Below, piece by piece: positions 52,401-60,349 of a stretch of 64,000 nucleotides of DNA (position 1 is its first letter; every line of letters starts with the position of its first letter). The notes below the pieces were generated by a model, which saw only the letters and a program-made list of their open reading frames with translations, searched no databases and was not told the origin of the DNA. A program made the translations under genes and the position numbers. Source of the DNA: Verrucomicrobiota bacterium (GTDB taxonomy: Bacteria; Verrucomicrobiota; Verrucomicrobiia; Chthoniobacterales; Xiphinematobacteraceae); the NCBI GenBank assembly GCA_023269545.1, contig JAHFTB010000003.1, positions 1 through 64,000 of the forward strand. Reading direction: 5' to 3'.

Positions 52401-53084
52401 CTCCTCGAGAAAAATCCGGAAATATTACTTATGGGTATTGATCAGGGACGTACCGCAACGGGCAATATTCTTAAATATATTAAGTGTACCTTCAGTTCAA
52501 ACTTTGGAAATGTCTTCACTATCCTTGGAGCTAGCATTTTCCTCCCATTTTTGCCCATGCGAGCCATTCAACTTTTGGTGCAAAATCTCCTTTATGATTT
52601 GGCACAGATTTTTCTTCCATGGGATCACGTGGATAAAAATTTTCGTGCCGAACCCAGAAAATGGTCCCCCACATCTATTTCCATATTTATGTTAGTATTT
52701 GGCCCTCTGAGCTCTGTGTTTGACTTAATAACGTTTTGTGTCCTCTGGTTTGTTTATGGCGCTAATTCTCCGAAACAAGCCGCATTCTTCCAAACCGGAT
52801 GGTTTATTGTCGGATTAAGCACACAGCTCTTCGTTATCCATATTTTGCGGACAGAAAAAGTTCCTTTCTTTAAAAGCTGGGCATCTGCGCCTTTCCTTAT
52901 TGCAACCGGATTTGTACTTTTAATATCATTGATTCTTCCGGGAACACCATTGGGAACCCTATTAGGATTCGTTCATCTGCCTTGGACTTATTATGTGTGG
53001 GCAGGTGGGATTGTGACGATCTATTTACTTACGACACAAGTTGCGAAGGTTCTCTATCATCGATGGATGAAAGCACGGAAATGA
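49422..53084 (+). CDS. fused sensor histidine kinase - MgtA-type P-type ATPase
   Basis: One uninterrupted 1220-residue frame joins two whole proteins. Residues 1-355: two membrane helices (about 25-48 and 54-77) with almost no periplasmic loop, a HAMP-like ITRPLKNLREEF, the phosphoacceptor His142 in AHELKTPLAT, N-box ENLLSNAIQYSPEG (254-266), and G boxes VVDEGPS and KGSGLGLPIARW (313-324). Residues about 375-1220: a P3-type Mg2+ ATPase with VGLTPEFLPVIV, CTDKTGTLT (phosphorylated D693), CKGAPEA, GDGANDANALREADV (961-975) and a C-terminal transport domain with NILKYIKCTFSSNFGNVF and QNLLYD, as in MgtA. Departures: TGES is TGDS (539-542), DPPK is DPFK (866-869), and TGD is TGG (890-892). Both ends of each part would lie in the cytoplasm, so the fusion is topologically possible. 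No response-regulator gene is nearby. Confidence 0.88.
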   Translation: MLSQNDHHKNRGRYKKRTSIGRGVHLPLIMGLFGAGSSLTMALVSWSSFCYYHISWLTFVTIAWTTIVLFLGGCWLGQSITRPLKNLREEFSSIRMPNQPNRELALSDMRDFQELFDAWAATKEHIFRIFSSQRDFTANAAHELKTPLATLRIIGETALRNLTGEESLRDTIGAMLEETHRVTKVVEKLLLLARAESGRLPVEADYHKAADVIGEIVEMLGPLAEMKKQILIPAISENLTLWTDVNLLRLVIENLLSNAIQYSPEGTLILLRATASQSGIVAIEVVDEGPSICREEEERLFERFFRSKNTVAKGSGLGLPIARWAAEAFGGRVEFERRLEKGSVFRVLCPETEWDHIPDLINTDKVEEPSWQGIDLSWAARVQPAQLLARLGTSRTGLLPEESERRRDAIGKNIWSSLPPRHLWHSLCTPFNAILGAAAILSLVLDQPHSAIVISAMILLGTILRFYQERRSYLAAESLQRMVSTEADVLRPGASGKSPISVEDLVPGDVLHLSAGDMVPADLRLLSASELQISEATLTGDSFPVHKEARIAEADSAPSLCYRGTHVVSGTGIGVVIATGSFTKLGKLSKNLRRNRPKNAFDHSVERVGWMLMGFIAVIGPLVFLLNGVVKNDWPGALLFSLAVVVGLTPEFLPVIVNVNLARAALALARRGLVIKELSAVHALGAINILCTDKTGTLTLDVPQFVRTVMPLSNEESNEIFSGAWLNAMFQGSLRSNLDRELLRIGQSAAFEAKAKAFQFLGEIPFDYERRRVSVILSTETGKAILFCKGAPEAVLTACSHYMTAEGVRLLSESNRTAIQKHLLTIQHGGMRILGVARRELAAKAYRMFPQEEMGMVFLGFILFRDPFKEGSRQTIDRLHKAGVELKVLTGGHPESTLKVLREAGMESSALLLGEQMNHMSDEALHILAPQTTVFARLSPLQKARVIRALRSAGYCVGFLGDGANDANALREADVSIASSTSADLARECAQVILLEKNPEILLMGIDQGRTATGNILKYIKCTFSSNFGNVFTILGASIFLPFLPMRAIQLLVQNLLYDLAQIFLPWDHVDKNFRAEPRKWSPTSISIFMLVFGPLSSVFDLITFCVLWFVYGANSPKQAAFFQTGWFIVGLSTQLFVIHILRTEKVPFFKSWASAPFLIATGFVLLISLILPGTPLGTLLGFVHLPWTYYVWAGGIVTIYLLTTQVAKVLYHRWMKARK

Positions 53085-53164
53085 AAGCGATATTTACAAA
53101 ACCTTGTCGCCGCCATGATTTCCTTTTATAGAGATCCTGTCATGGAGCATTTTCTTGCATACAG

Positions 53165-53788
53165 ATGAAATCACCTTCCGCATGCTTTCTCTATGGAATC
53201 CTTGATTTGGGCTATCTGCCGCCCAAAGACTGTAAACGAACCGCCCACGCCATGCTCGAGGGGGGAGTGGATATTCTCCAATTACGCGCCAAAGGATATC
53301 CTCTCTCCACAATTAAAACCCTCGCCTCCTCTCTTGCTCCCCTCCTACATGATATTCCGTTCATAATTAATGATTATCCCGAGTTGGTTACTGAAACGGG
53401 AGCCACAGGGTTTCATGTGGGACAAGACGATCCTCCCTTAAACCAAGCCCGCGCTCTGGCGGGGCAGACTGCTCTTGGCGGACGTTCCACTCACAACCTG
53501 GCTCAAGCTCAAGCAGCTCACGCCGAAGGCGCCGATTACATCGGATTCGGCCCCCTCTTTCCCACTCCTACCAAACCAGGCCGCCCCGCCATTGGTTTGG
53601 AAAATATTCGCGAAGTACACCGCCTGGTTCCCCTCCCCATCTTTTGCATCGGCGGCATTAAACGTGAAAACCTCCCTGCTATCATAGCAGCTGGAGCGCG
53701 CCGCATCGTCATTGTCTCCGGAATTCTCCAAGCGCCGGATATCCGAGCCTATTGCCAAGATTGTAAGGATCTGTTGATGAGTTCGTAG
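53165..53788 (+). CDS. thiE: thiamine-phosphate synthase
   Basis: This 207-residue TIM-barrel enzyme joins the thiazole and pyrimidine phosphates of thiamine. It has GVDILQLRAKGY (substrate and Arg/Lys contacts), FIINDYPELVTETGATGFHVG, QDD, GRSTHN, ADYIGFGPLFPTPTKPG and the phosphate loop FCIGGIKREN. All main active-site stretches are present. It starts 80 bp after the fusion gene and is convergent with dnaE. No other thiamine gene is in the window. Confidence 0.93.
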   Translation: MKSPSACFLYGILDLGYLPPKDCKRTAHAMLEGGVDILQLRAKGYPLSTIKTLASSLAPLLHDIPFIINDYPELVTETGATGFHVGQDDPPLNQARALAGQTALGGRSTHNLAQAQAAHAEGADYIGFGPLFPTPTKPGRPAIGLENIREVHRLVPLPIFCIGGIKRENLPAIIAAGARRIVIVSGILQAPDIRAYCQDCKDLLMSS

Positions 53789-53890
53789 ACTCCACAGTGA
53801 TGCTCTAAAAAGCACCAATCACTCCACCGAAAATACCATGGGAAACAATCTGACCGCCGCCGAATTGTAGGTTATAATAAGCATATATTT

Positions 53891-53908
53891 TATACTGGCT
53901 TCGCTATA
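53891..53908. repeat. dispersed TATACTGGCTTCGCTATA motif, copy between thiE and dnaE
   Basis: This is the fullest copy. The preceding 17 bp (AAGCATATATTT) are also similar to the copy at 59594 (GAGCATGAATTT), so the shared unit is nearer 35 bp in these two places. It lies between convergent genes. Confidence 0.5.
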
Positions 53909-53913
53909 CGACC

Positions 53914-56900
53914 TCATCGCAATAGGTATCGTTCAATTTCGCTCACAAGAGCCCGTTCGTCCCCGATAAGAAATTCCTGACCTGCGCAAATAGTACAGGA
54001 CTTTCCATTAGTACCTACAAAATCTATCAAGAGCTTACGATTGCCCGGATATCGAATGACGGAGTTCATAATCTCGTAAAGTGCGGATTCGTCCATTAAC
54101 TTCCGATTGACTTTCAACCGAACTGGTTTGCGACTGGGTTTAAGATTCAGAAGAGAAACATTGCTCATGGAAACTCGCAAAGATTCTTCTCGCTTAGCCA
54201 CACGGACAGATAAAGAAACCACCGTCCCGATGTTAAGCAATTCCGAGACCTTTACAAAAGTTTCATTCCATACGGATATTTCCAACGATCCGGTGTAGTC
54301 CTCTAAAACCACCAGTGCAAAAGGCTTCCCCTCCGTCTTGGTAAAACGTTTGTCTACCGATATTAACATGCCAGCCATCTTAGTGGTGGAAGAACCTTCC
54401 GACAGTTGCAAGACATCAGCCACAGAACTGTATCCTCCCTTTTCAAGAGTTTCCTGATAGGCATCCAGAGGATGTCCGGTAACATAAAAACCGAGGAGCT
54501 CCTTTTCATGGGCCAAGGTTTCGTGCAGTGTCCAAGGTTCCACCTCGGACATCCGGTGTGTCGGTCCGGCATCCTCATCAATCAAAAAAAATAAGGAAGC
54601 TTGGCCACTGGCTCGGTCGCGATGGACCGCTGTGGCAGCTGCTATGGCTCCTTCGATATGAGCAAAGAGCGAAGCCCGATACCGACCAAAACAGTCAAAA
54701 GCTCCACATTTTACCAAACTTTCCAGAATTTTTCGGTTCACAGTACGGGAATCCATCCGGCGACAAAAATTTTCCAATGATAGAAAAGATCCTTTCCGTT
54801 CCCGTTCTATGAGAGTGGAAACCATAGCCTGCTCTCCCACATTTTTTACGGCAGCCAAGCCAAATCGAATTGCCCGCCGCCCATCCTCCACCGTAAACTT
54901 AAGAGCGCTCCGATTGATATCAGGCGGCAGTATTTCCACATTCATTCTTTGGCACTCAGCTACAAAGATAGAAATTTTATCAGTATTATTAATTTCATTA
55001 CCTAATAATCCCGCCATAAATTCTACCGGGTAGTTTGCCTTTAAATAAGCGGTTTGATAGCAAAGTATCCCATAGGCGGCGCTATGACTTTTATTGAAAC
55101 CATAACCGGCAAATTTTTCTAATAAATCGAAGATAGCATCCGCTTTCTTCTCGGAAATGTCATTCACTCGCTTGCATCCCTGAATAAAATTCTTACGCTC
55201 TTTTGCCATTTTCTGCTTATCCTTTTTCCCCATGGCACGTCGCAAAAGATCAGCCTGCCCTAAGGAATATCCGGCAAGGATATTTGCAGCGCGTTGCACC
55301 TGCTCCTGATAGATCATCACGCCGAATGTGTCCGAACAAACTTGCTCTAACAACGGATGAGCATACTCGATTTTTTTCAAACCTTTCTTTCGTTCGATAT
55401 AGTCGTCGATCAAATCCATGGGACCGGGACGGTATAAGGCGATCAGCGCGATGATATCATCGATGTTCTGAATTTGGAATCTCTTACAAGTATTCGTCAT
55501 CCCTCCGGATTCGAGTTGAAAGACGCCAATAGTTTCTCCCCGATTGAGAAGATCAAAGGTGCAGGCATCGTTAAGAGGGATATTTGCAAGGTCAAAATCG
55601 GGTTGACGCAGGCGGATGAAAGCAACTGTATCGGAAATGACCGTGAGAGTTTTTAATCCAAGAAAATCCATTTTTAACATCCCCAAATCAGTTAAAGGTC
55701 CCATGGAATACTGAGTTACCACCTCCTCATCCTTTCCTTTACAAAGTGGAATATAATCGGACAGATCCCGATCTCCGATCACGATTCCAGCCGCATGGAT
55801 TCCTGTATTACGGGTCAGACCTTCGAGAACCAGAGCATAATCCCACAACTGCCGCGTAGGAGCCTCTTGCTCCAATGCATTGCGCAGTTCGGGATTCTTT
55901 TCCGCCGCGGATTGAAGAGTAATATTCAGCTCGTTAGGAATCATTTTGGCGATTCGGTCGGCATCAGAATATTTCCAATTCAGAACTCGTCCCACATCTC
56001 GCACCACACTCTTTGCTCCGAGTGTACCAAAAGTAACAATTTGTGAGACGGCGCGCTCTCCATATTTTTGTCGTACGTATTCAATGACCTCACCTCGCCG
56101 TGTCTGACAGAAATCGATGTCGATATCCGGCGGACTGACACGTTCCGGATTGAGAAATCGCTCAAAAATCAGACCGTAAGTAATCGGATTCAGATCCGTA
56201 ATGCCCAGGACATAGGCAACAAGGGAACCGGCAGCTGATCCGCGGCCTGGTCCGACGGGAATTCCATTCTGTTTTGCAAAGTGAATAAAGTCCCAAACGA
56301 TGAGAAAATAACTAATAAAGCCTGCTTTCTCCAAAATAGAGAGTTCGTACTCCAAGCGGTTCCGCAAACCGACATCCGCCTGTGCCTGGTCACCAAATCT
56401 TGTGATGAGACCTTCTTCACAAAGTTGACGAAAATACGCTTCACGGGACATTCCGGAAGGCGGTTCGTAAGCAGGATATTTGGATTTTCCGAATTCGAGC
56501 TTGAGATCACATCGCTCCGCAATCTTGAGGGTATTATTTACCGCTTGAGGAAAATCCGCAAACAATGCTCGCATTTCTTCGGGAGACTTAAAATAAAGCT
56601 CCGGCACATAATGCATGCGCTTTTCATCATGTACCATAGCGCCCGTTCCAATGCAGATCATCACATCATGCGCATCATGATGAGAACGCTCAAGAAAGTG
56701 GACATCATTAGCGGCGACTAGATCCACATCAAGATCACGGGAAAATTCCACAAGATGGGGACGACAGCGCGCTTGCGCCTCGATGCCATGATCGTGCAAT
56801 TCCAGAAAAAAGTTCTCCGCTCCAAATAAATCCCTGTAAGTAGCCGCCGTAGCTTTGGCTTGTGCAATTTGGCCCGCCAGGAGATGCGAATTTACCTCCC

Positions 56901-57330
56901 CCTTCAAGCATCCACTTAAAGCAATCAATCCGCTGGAGTACTGCGACAGTAATTCCTTGTCCACTCGAGGCTTATAATAATATCCTTCCAAATGAGCACT
57001 AGTAACCAATTTGACTAAATTCCGGTAACCCTCCTCGTTTTGAGCAAGAACAGTAAGATGATACGCAGCATCCCTTCCCGACGAAGCTTTACGGTCAGTG
57101 TATTTACCCGGTGCCACATAAAGTTCACAACCTATGATGGGTTTTATTCCTGCCTTGGTAGCTGCCTGATAGAATTCAATTGCCCCGTAAAGATTTCCAT
57201 GATCGGTAATTGCAACAGCTGGCATCTCATATTCCGCCGCTTTCTTCATCACGTCTGCAATACGCACCGCCCCGTCTAGAAGGGAATATTCAGTATGGAG
57301 GTGGAGGTGGACACACGACTGTTTGGGCAT
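53914..57330 (-). CDS. dnaE: DNA polymerase III subunit alpha
   Basis: This is the replicative polymerase catalytic subunit, 1138 residues. The N-terminal PHP domain has HLHLHTEYSLLDG and AITDHGNLYGAIEF. The palm has VGPGRGSAAGSLVAYVLGIT and the catalytic Asp pair in PPDIDIDFCQ. The fingers contain YQEQVQRAANILAGYSLGQA and GKKDKQKM, with FNKSHSAAYGILCYQTAYLK. Helix-hairpin-helix and OB-fold regions follow (MAGMLISVDKRFTKTEGKPF). It is the DnaE1 type, without the proofreading domain of PolC. The PHP metal ligands look largely kept. Confidence 0.97.
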   Translation of the reverse strand: MPKQSCVHLHLHTEYSLLDGAVRIADVMKKAAEYEMPAVAITDHGNLYGAIEFYQAATKAGIKPIIGCELYVAPGKYTDRKASSGRDAAYHLTVLAQNEEGYRNLVKLVTSAHLEGYYYKPRVDKELLSQYSSGLIALSGCLKGEVNSHLLAGQIAQAKATAATYRDLFGAENFFLELHDHGIEAQARCRPHLVEFSRDLDVDLVAANDVHFLERSHHDAHDVMICIGTGAMVHDEKRMHYVPELYFKSPEEMRALFADFPQAVNNTLKIAERCDLKLEFGKSKYPAYEPPSGMSREAYFRQLCEEGLITRFGDQAQADVGLRNRLEYELSILEKAGFISYFLIVWDFIHFAKQNGIPVGPGRGSAAGSLVAYVLGITDLNPITYGLIFERFLNPERVSPPDIDIDFCQTRRGEVIEYVRQKYGERAVSQIVTFGTLGAKSVVRDVGRVLNWKYSDADRIAKMIPNELNITLQSAAEKNPELRNALEQEAPTRQLWDYALVLEGLTRNTGIHAAGIVIGDRDLSDYIPLCKGKDEEVVTQYSMGPLTDLGMLKMDFLGLKTLTVISDTVAFIRLRQPDFDLANIPLNDACTFDLLNRGETIGVFQLESGGMTNTCKRFQIQNIDDIIALIALYRPGPMDLIDDYIERKKGLKKIEYAHPLLEQVCSDTFGVMIYQEQVQRAANILAGYSLGQADLLRRAMGKKDKQKMAKERKNFIQGCKRVNDISEKKADAIFDLLEKFAGYGFNKSHSAAYGILCYQTAYLKANYPVEFMAGLLGNEINNTDKISIFVAECQRMNVEILPPDINRSALKFTVEDGRRAIRFGLAAVKNVGEQAMVSTLIERERKGSFLSLENFCRRMDSRTVNRKILESLVKCGAFDCFGRYRASLFAHIEGAIAAATAVHRDRASGQASLFFLIDEDAGPTHRMSEVEPWTLHETLAHEKELLGFYVTGHPLDAYQETLEKGGYSSVADVLQLSEGSSTTKMAGMLISVDKRFTKTEGKPFALVVLEDYTGSLEISVWNETFVKVSELLNIGTVVSLSVRVAKREESLRVSMSNVSLLNLKPSRKPVRLKVNRKLMDESALYEIMNSVIRYPGNRKLLIDFVGTNGKSCTICAGQEFLIGDERALVSEIERYLLR

Positions 57331-57382
57331 CTTTCTGAACTACAGGATATCGCCTATCTCCGCAAGCAGAGCGACACTCCCT

Positions 57383-58339
57383 TCATCGAGGGTATTTCGT
57401 TATAGTGGAATACGTCCTCCATAGAGCGGGAAGTGCGACAATTAAAATCCGACGTACCTCTGCACGAGAAATTTTAACTTTCCCGGACTGGACCCCAATC
57501 AGTTTCAAAGTACGTATGCCAATCAATGCCGGAAGCAATGTAGCATAACGCAGTAAAGGACGATTTACTGCTATCGCATACTCCACTCCCAACTTCATTG
57601 CTGCTAATGCTTCCTTGCACCGTTCTTCCACATCCTCCCTGACAAGGTAGTTTCTACCGCGTAAAGCATCTTCTTCACGATCCCTGAGAATATTAATCAA
57701 CTGGAGACCCTTACCATAAGAAATTCCAAGCTCCTCCATCTGTTGGAAGGAAAGAGAAGCAAATTTCGGGATCTTCCGAAAGCAAAGCTGAGTCCAAAAC
57801 CTGCCCACGCATCCTGCCACCAAGAAGGTGTAACGATCCAATTGTTCGCGGTGTAAAGGAGCCGAAAAGGAATGCTCCAAGTCGAAAATTTGACCCTCCA
57901 GAATCGTGCCCCAAACCTCCCGAATCTCCCGATTATCGGGGTGAGTTTCCAGCACTTCCATCAATATGGGCAATTGCTCCAAAAGCCGTTTCTCGCCGGG
58001 ATGTTCCTGAGAATGTGACAGAGCCAATACCCCCTCATATTCTCCAACTCTTTGCTGTATAAAATGTTGAAGAAACTTTAATATGCGCAATCGAATAGAG
58101 ACCTCCGTCTGGGAGGTATCCGCAATGGTATCCGACGCTCGGGCTAAGAGATACGCAAGAGTCATCCCGGATCGCACAGCACGCGGCAAAAGACGTAATG
58201 TCAGGTAAAATGAGCGAGAAACAGACCTTACTAATGACCAATCGATTTTATTTCTAAATCCAAACGGGCTTTCCACCCTTCCACTCTTACATCTTTTCCT
58301 CAGCTGACGAATCCATTTCATTGTCATTTGCATCCGCAA
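57383..58339 (-). CDS. squalene/phytoene synthase family protein
   Basis: This 318-residue, all-helical prenyl synthase condenses two prenyl diphosphates head to head. The first Asp-rich motif is in LLARASDTIADT and the second in LINILRDREEDALRGRNYLV. SRSFYLTLRLLPRAVR and EGQIFDLE are family stretches. The HpnC/HpnD or squalene synthase group is likely, giving squalene for hopanoids or carotenoid-like products; these cannot be separated by eye. Several ATGs lie in the first seven codons, so the start is uncertain by a few residues. No other isoprenoid gene is adjacent. Confidence 0.85.
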   Translation of the reverse strand: MRMQMTMKWIRQLRKRCKSGRVESPFGFRNKIDWSLVRSVSRSFYLTLRLLPRAVRSGMTLAYLLARASDTIADTSQTEVSIRLRILKFLQHFIQQRVGEYEGVLALSHSQEHPGEKRLLEQLPILMEVLETHPDNREIREVWGTILEGQIFDLEHSFSAPLHREQLDRYTFLVAGCVGRFWTQLCFRKIPKFASLSFQQMEELGISYGKGLQLINILRDREEDALRGRNYLVREDVEERCKEALAAMKLGVEYAIAVNRPLLRYATLLPALIGIRTLKLIGVQSGKVKISRAEVRRILIVALPALWRTYSTITKYPR

Positions 58340-58745
58340 GGGAAGGCGGGAGGACTGAGTCTTCTATACCCATCGCCATTGAAGATACCGACGACTTGAT
58401 CTCGCGTATCAACATTTGCAGACATTCCAGCACCTCCAGCTCTTCTTGCGGATCAAAAGTTTGGGCTCAGAGCCTTCATGAAAAATCCTTATGAGGCGAG
58501 CGAGTACGTCAATCGCTTCCATAAGGCGATGGACACGGCTCCAACATGCAAGCGCTCCATGCAGCGCAAAAGCATTTAAGTATTCTCAATGAGAGAAGTG
58601 TGAATATCCATATGTCTCGCGATATTGATCCAGTTACCAAAAGAGAGAGACTCTGATACCTGCTTCGCCAAGCTGATGATCTGGCTAAGGGTGCTTTTCT
58701 GCGACATTTTTCTCCGGAAGATCAGAGGGCGGTATATTAAGCTCT
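58340..58745. other. gene-poor region with decayed coding traces
   Basis: No full gene is supported. A plus-strand frame at about 58477-58580 (MKNPYEASEYVNRFHKAMDT) and a minus-strand frame at 58576-58707 (MSQKSTLSQIISLAKQVSES, 43 codons) look coding-like in composition but match nothing I know. They may be remains of genes displaced by the repeat module to the right. Confidence 0.3.
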
Positions 58746-59144
58746 TTAGCGTTTCAACAGAAAATAATTCAGTAAAAAGTAAATCAATCCGACTGTCAGA
58801 GCGAGCGAACCAAACTGTAAACTGATCAGCCACTTGATGGTATCGTTTTTTAGATGTCCAACTTCGACTCTCACGTCACTGATTTTACCCATCAATTCAG
58901 TTTTTAATTCTCCCATTTGAGCTGTCAATTTTGTCTCCAGCTCAGCAGATCTGGCCATTAATTTCGTTTCCAGCCCCGCCATTTCAGTTCTCAACTCTCC
59001 CATTTCAGCCCTTAAAAAATCTTTGGTGACCAAATCGCTGTTTTCAACGATAACAACCAGCTCTTCAGCAACGCCTTCTGCTTGGGATTCTGTAAAGCCT
59101 CTGGCTTCTAATCGCCGTGAGATGGCCAATGTACTAATACTCAC
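58746..59144 (-). CDS. DUF1640-like small coiled-coil membrane protein, copy 2
   Basis: This 132-residue full-length copy starts with GTG and reads as copy 1 (20195-20506) through DLVTKDFL. It then has a longer coiled coil made of similar short units (MGELRTEMAGLETKLMARSA, ELETKLTAQMGELKTELMGK) before the shared C-terminal helix. The extra 29 residues relative to copy 1 fit expansion or loss of coiled-coil units. A tyrosine recombinase remnant lies directly upstream in the same orientation and shares its last bases with the block repeated at 20092. Function is unknown. Confidence 0.75.
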   Translation of the reverse strand: MSISTLAISRRLEARGFTESQAEGVAEELVVIVENSDLVTKDFLRAEMGELRTEMAGLETKLMARSAELETKLTAQMGELKTELMGKISDVRVEVGHLKNDTIKWLISLQFGSLALTVGLIYFLLNYFLLKR

Positions 59145-59232
59145 AGGTATAATTTATTTGGGAATGGTACAAAAATCAACATCTGTCGTGCTGAGGGGCG
59201 CAACCATAGGAACAGCCGAAACAGCACAAACA

Positions 59233-59457
59233 TCCTTCAAATAGTCCATGTTCTGTTGCGATTCGAGCTCCGGCATACTTACGCAATTCATGCAGCGATT
59301 TGGATCTGCCAGGAAGATGTCTTCGCACAAATGCGGATGCGGTATGATAAATCGCATTTTGACGAGCAGTGGGAGCCTTGTGATTTGCCACAAGGTATCG
59401 GCGAGTGCCCATATCTTCTGTATCATCCGTTCCTACCTGGCTACTATGTATCAACAA
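59233..59457 (-). pseudogene. tyrosine recombinase (phage-type integrase) C-terminal remnant
   Basis: The minus frame reads RSKSLHELRKYAGARIATEH then GLFE, the HxxR box region of integrases (catalytic His and Arg in HELR). Ahead of it is a linker with ARQNAIYHTASAFVRRHLPG. The N-terminal domains and the first catalytic Arg are missing. The expected LGH...Y end is out of frame and degraded, running into the leader of the DUF1640-like gene. It is a dead fragment of a mobile element. Confidence 0.65.
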
Positions 59458-59593
59458 GGTGCCAATCTCATCGACGCCCTCACTAAAACCTTCTTCGGCT
59501 CAGCCCCTCATCGCTATTTGAACTAATCTTCACCGCCTGCTCCCCACTGGGGGGTGAGTAGATACCAAACTTCTATAAAATGAGCATGAATTT

Positions 59594-59611
59594 TATACGG
59601 GCTTCGCTATA
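59594..59611. repeat. dispersed TATACGGGCTTCGCTATA motif, copy near nuoL
   Basis: It differs from the 53891 copy at one position of 18 and shares the AT-rich left flank with it. It lies outside genes like the other copies. Confidence 0.5.
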
Positions 59612-59721
59612 CTCAAAACAACGGATACCACTGGGGGACAGTTTTGGCCGTCGACCCATACCCCAGTCACAGCAGGAGCCTCCCTAAGCAGAAAAACTTC
59701 TGGTACCGCCCCCGTAATAGT

Positions 59722-59738
59722 TTTTTTGGACTGGCTCT
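59722..59738. mobile_element. solo insertion-sequence end, right nuo breakpoint
   Basis: TTTTTTGGACTGGCTCT is identical to 41105-41121 and in the same orientation. It is a probable terminal inverted repeat without its transposase. Confidence 0.4.
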
Positions 59739-60121
59739 TATATCTCTGCTCTTAATCTTCAAAAGGGAGAGTCGAGTTTTCCTGATAGGGGCCAGTTTGA
59801 TTGGTGGATGATTGGTCCGAATGAAAGCATACAATTTTGAAAAAACTTCTGCCATTTGTCATTAGAAATCCGGAACAAATCCGAACCATAAATCTGAGAT
59901 GCTTAATGGAAACATCGCAGACGATGAGGGGAAGCAAACATTCGAATAGACTCTGGAAAACTTTGAAAGGTTCCCATGAAGGAATAGGCAAACAGGTGTT
60001 CAGAGTGATTGATGCCAACCGAGCTACACCACAAATAGGAGTGAACATGGGTATAAGGGCTGTTTTTTTTGCAAATAGGATGGGGATTACTTGCATTTGA
60101 AAAGACTCTGAAAGAAAACTT

Positions 60122-60215
60122 CGTAACTGACGTGACGCACTTTGAGGAGCTCTGGGAACAAAAAAATCATTTTAGCCTACAAGGTTTCCATTTTTTGCGT
60201 CACATCACTTAGTAA
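60122..60215. repeat. single 88-bp-type inverted-repeat element upstream of nuoL
   Basis: It runs from CGTAACTGACGTGACGCA through GAGGAGCTCTGGGAACAAAA to TTTTTTGCGTCACATCACTT and AGTAA, in the same orientation as the array at 7268-7453 but with more changes. It ends about 135 bp before nuoL, so it lies within the 5' region of that operon. Confidence 0.75.
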
Positions 60216-60349
60216 GTATGCTGCAGAATGTTGCCAATAGATGGAGTGTAGCCCATGAGAAAGATGTTTGATAAGCAGATTCATGCCACAACGAGTCAGC
60301 TGAGATTCCACAACTTCCGGATGGGCTCTATATAGACTCAATACGATCC

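Larger units (their letters stand above)
59527..60121. other. intergenic region with repeat debris
   Basis: No gene is supported here. It contains a TATACGGGCTTCGCTATA motif (59594-59611), a solo IS end (59722-59738), and CCCCACTGGGG-type short palindromes near 59545. A 114-codon minus-strand frame at 59752-60096 shows no recognised domain and I do not count it as a gene. Confidence 0.4.

Noticed and set aside
59248-59526. Plus-strand frame read as an IS66 transposase C-terminus
   Set aside because: The opposite strand (59233-59457) gives a far better match to the integrase HxxR region, so the plus-strand frame is a shadow.
41105-59738. Homologous recombination between the two solo IS ends as the cause of the nuo inversion
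   Set aside because: The two 17-bp copies are in the same orientation, whereas inversion by recombination needs opposite orientation.
59752-60096. A 114-codon minus-strand open frame as a gene
   Set aside because: No recognisable domain, unusual composition, no ribosome-binding site, and it lies in repeat-rich debris.
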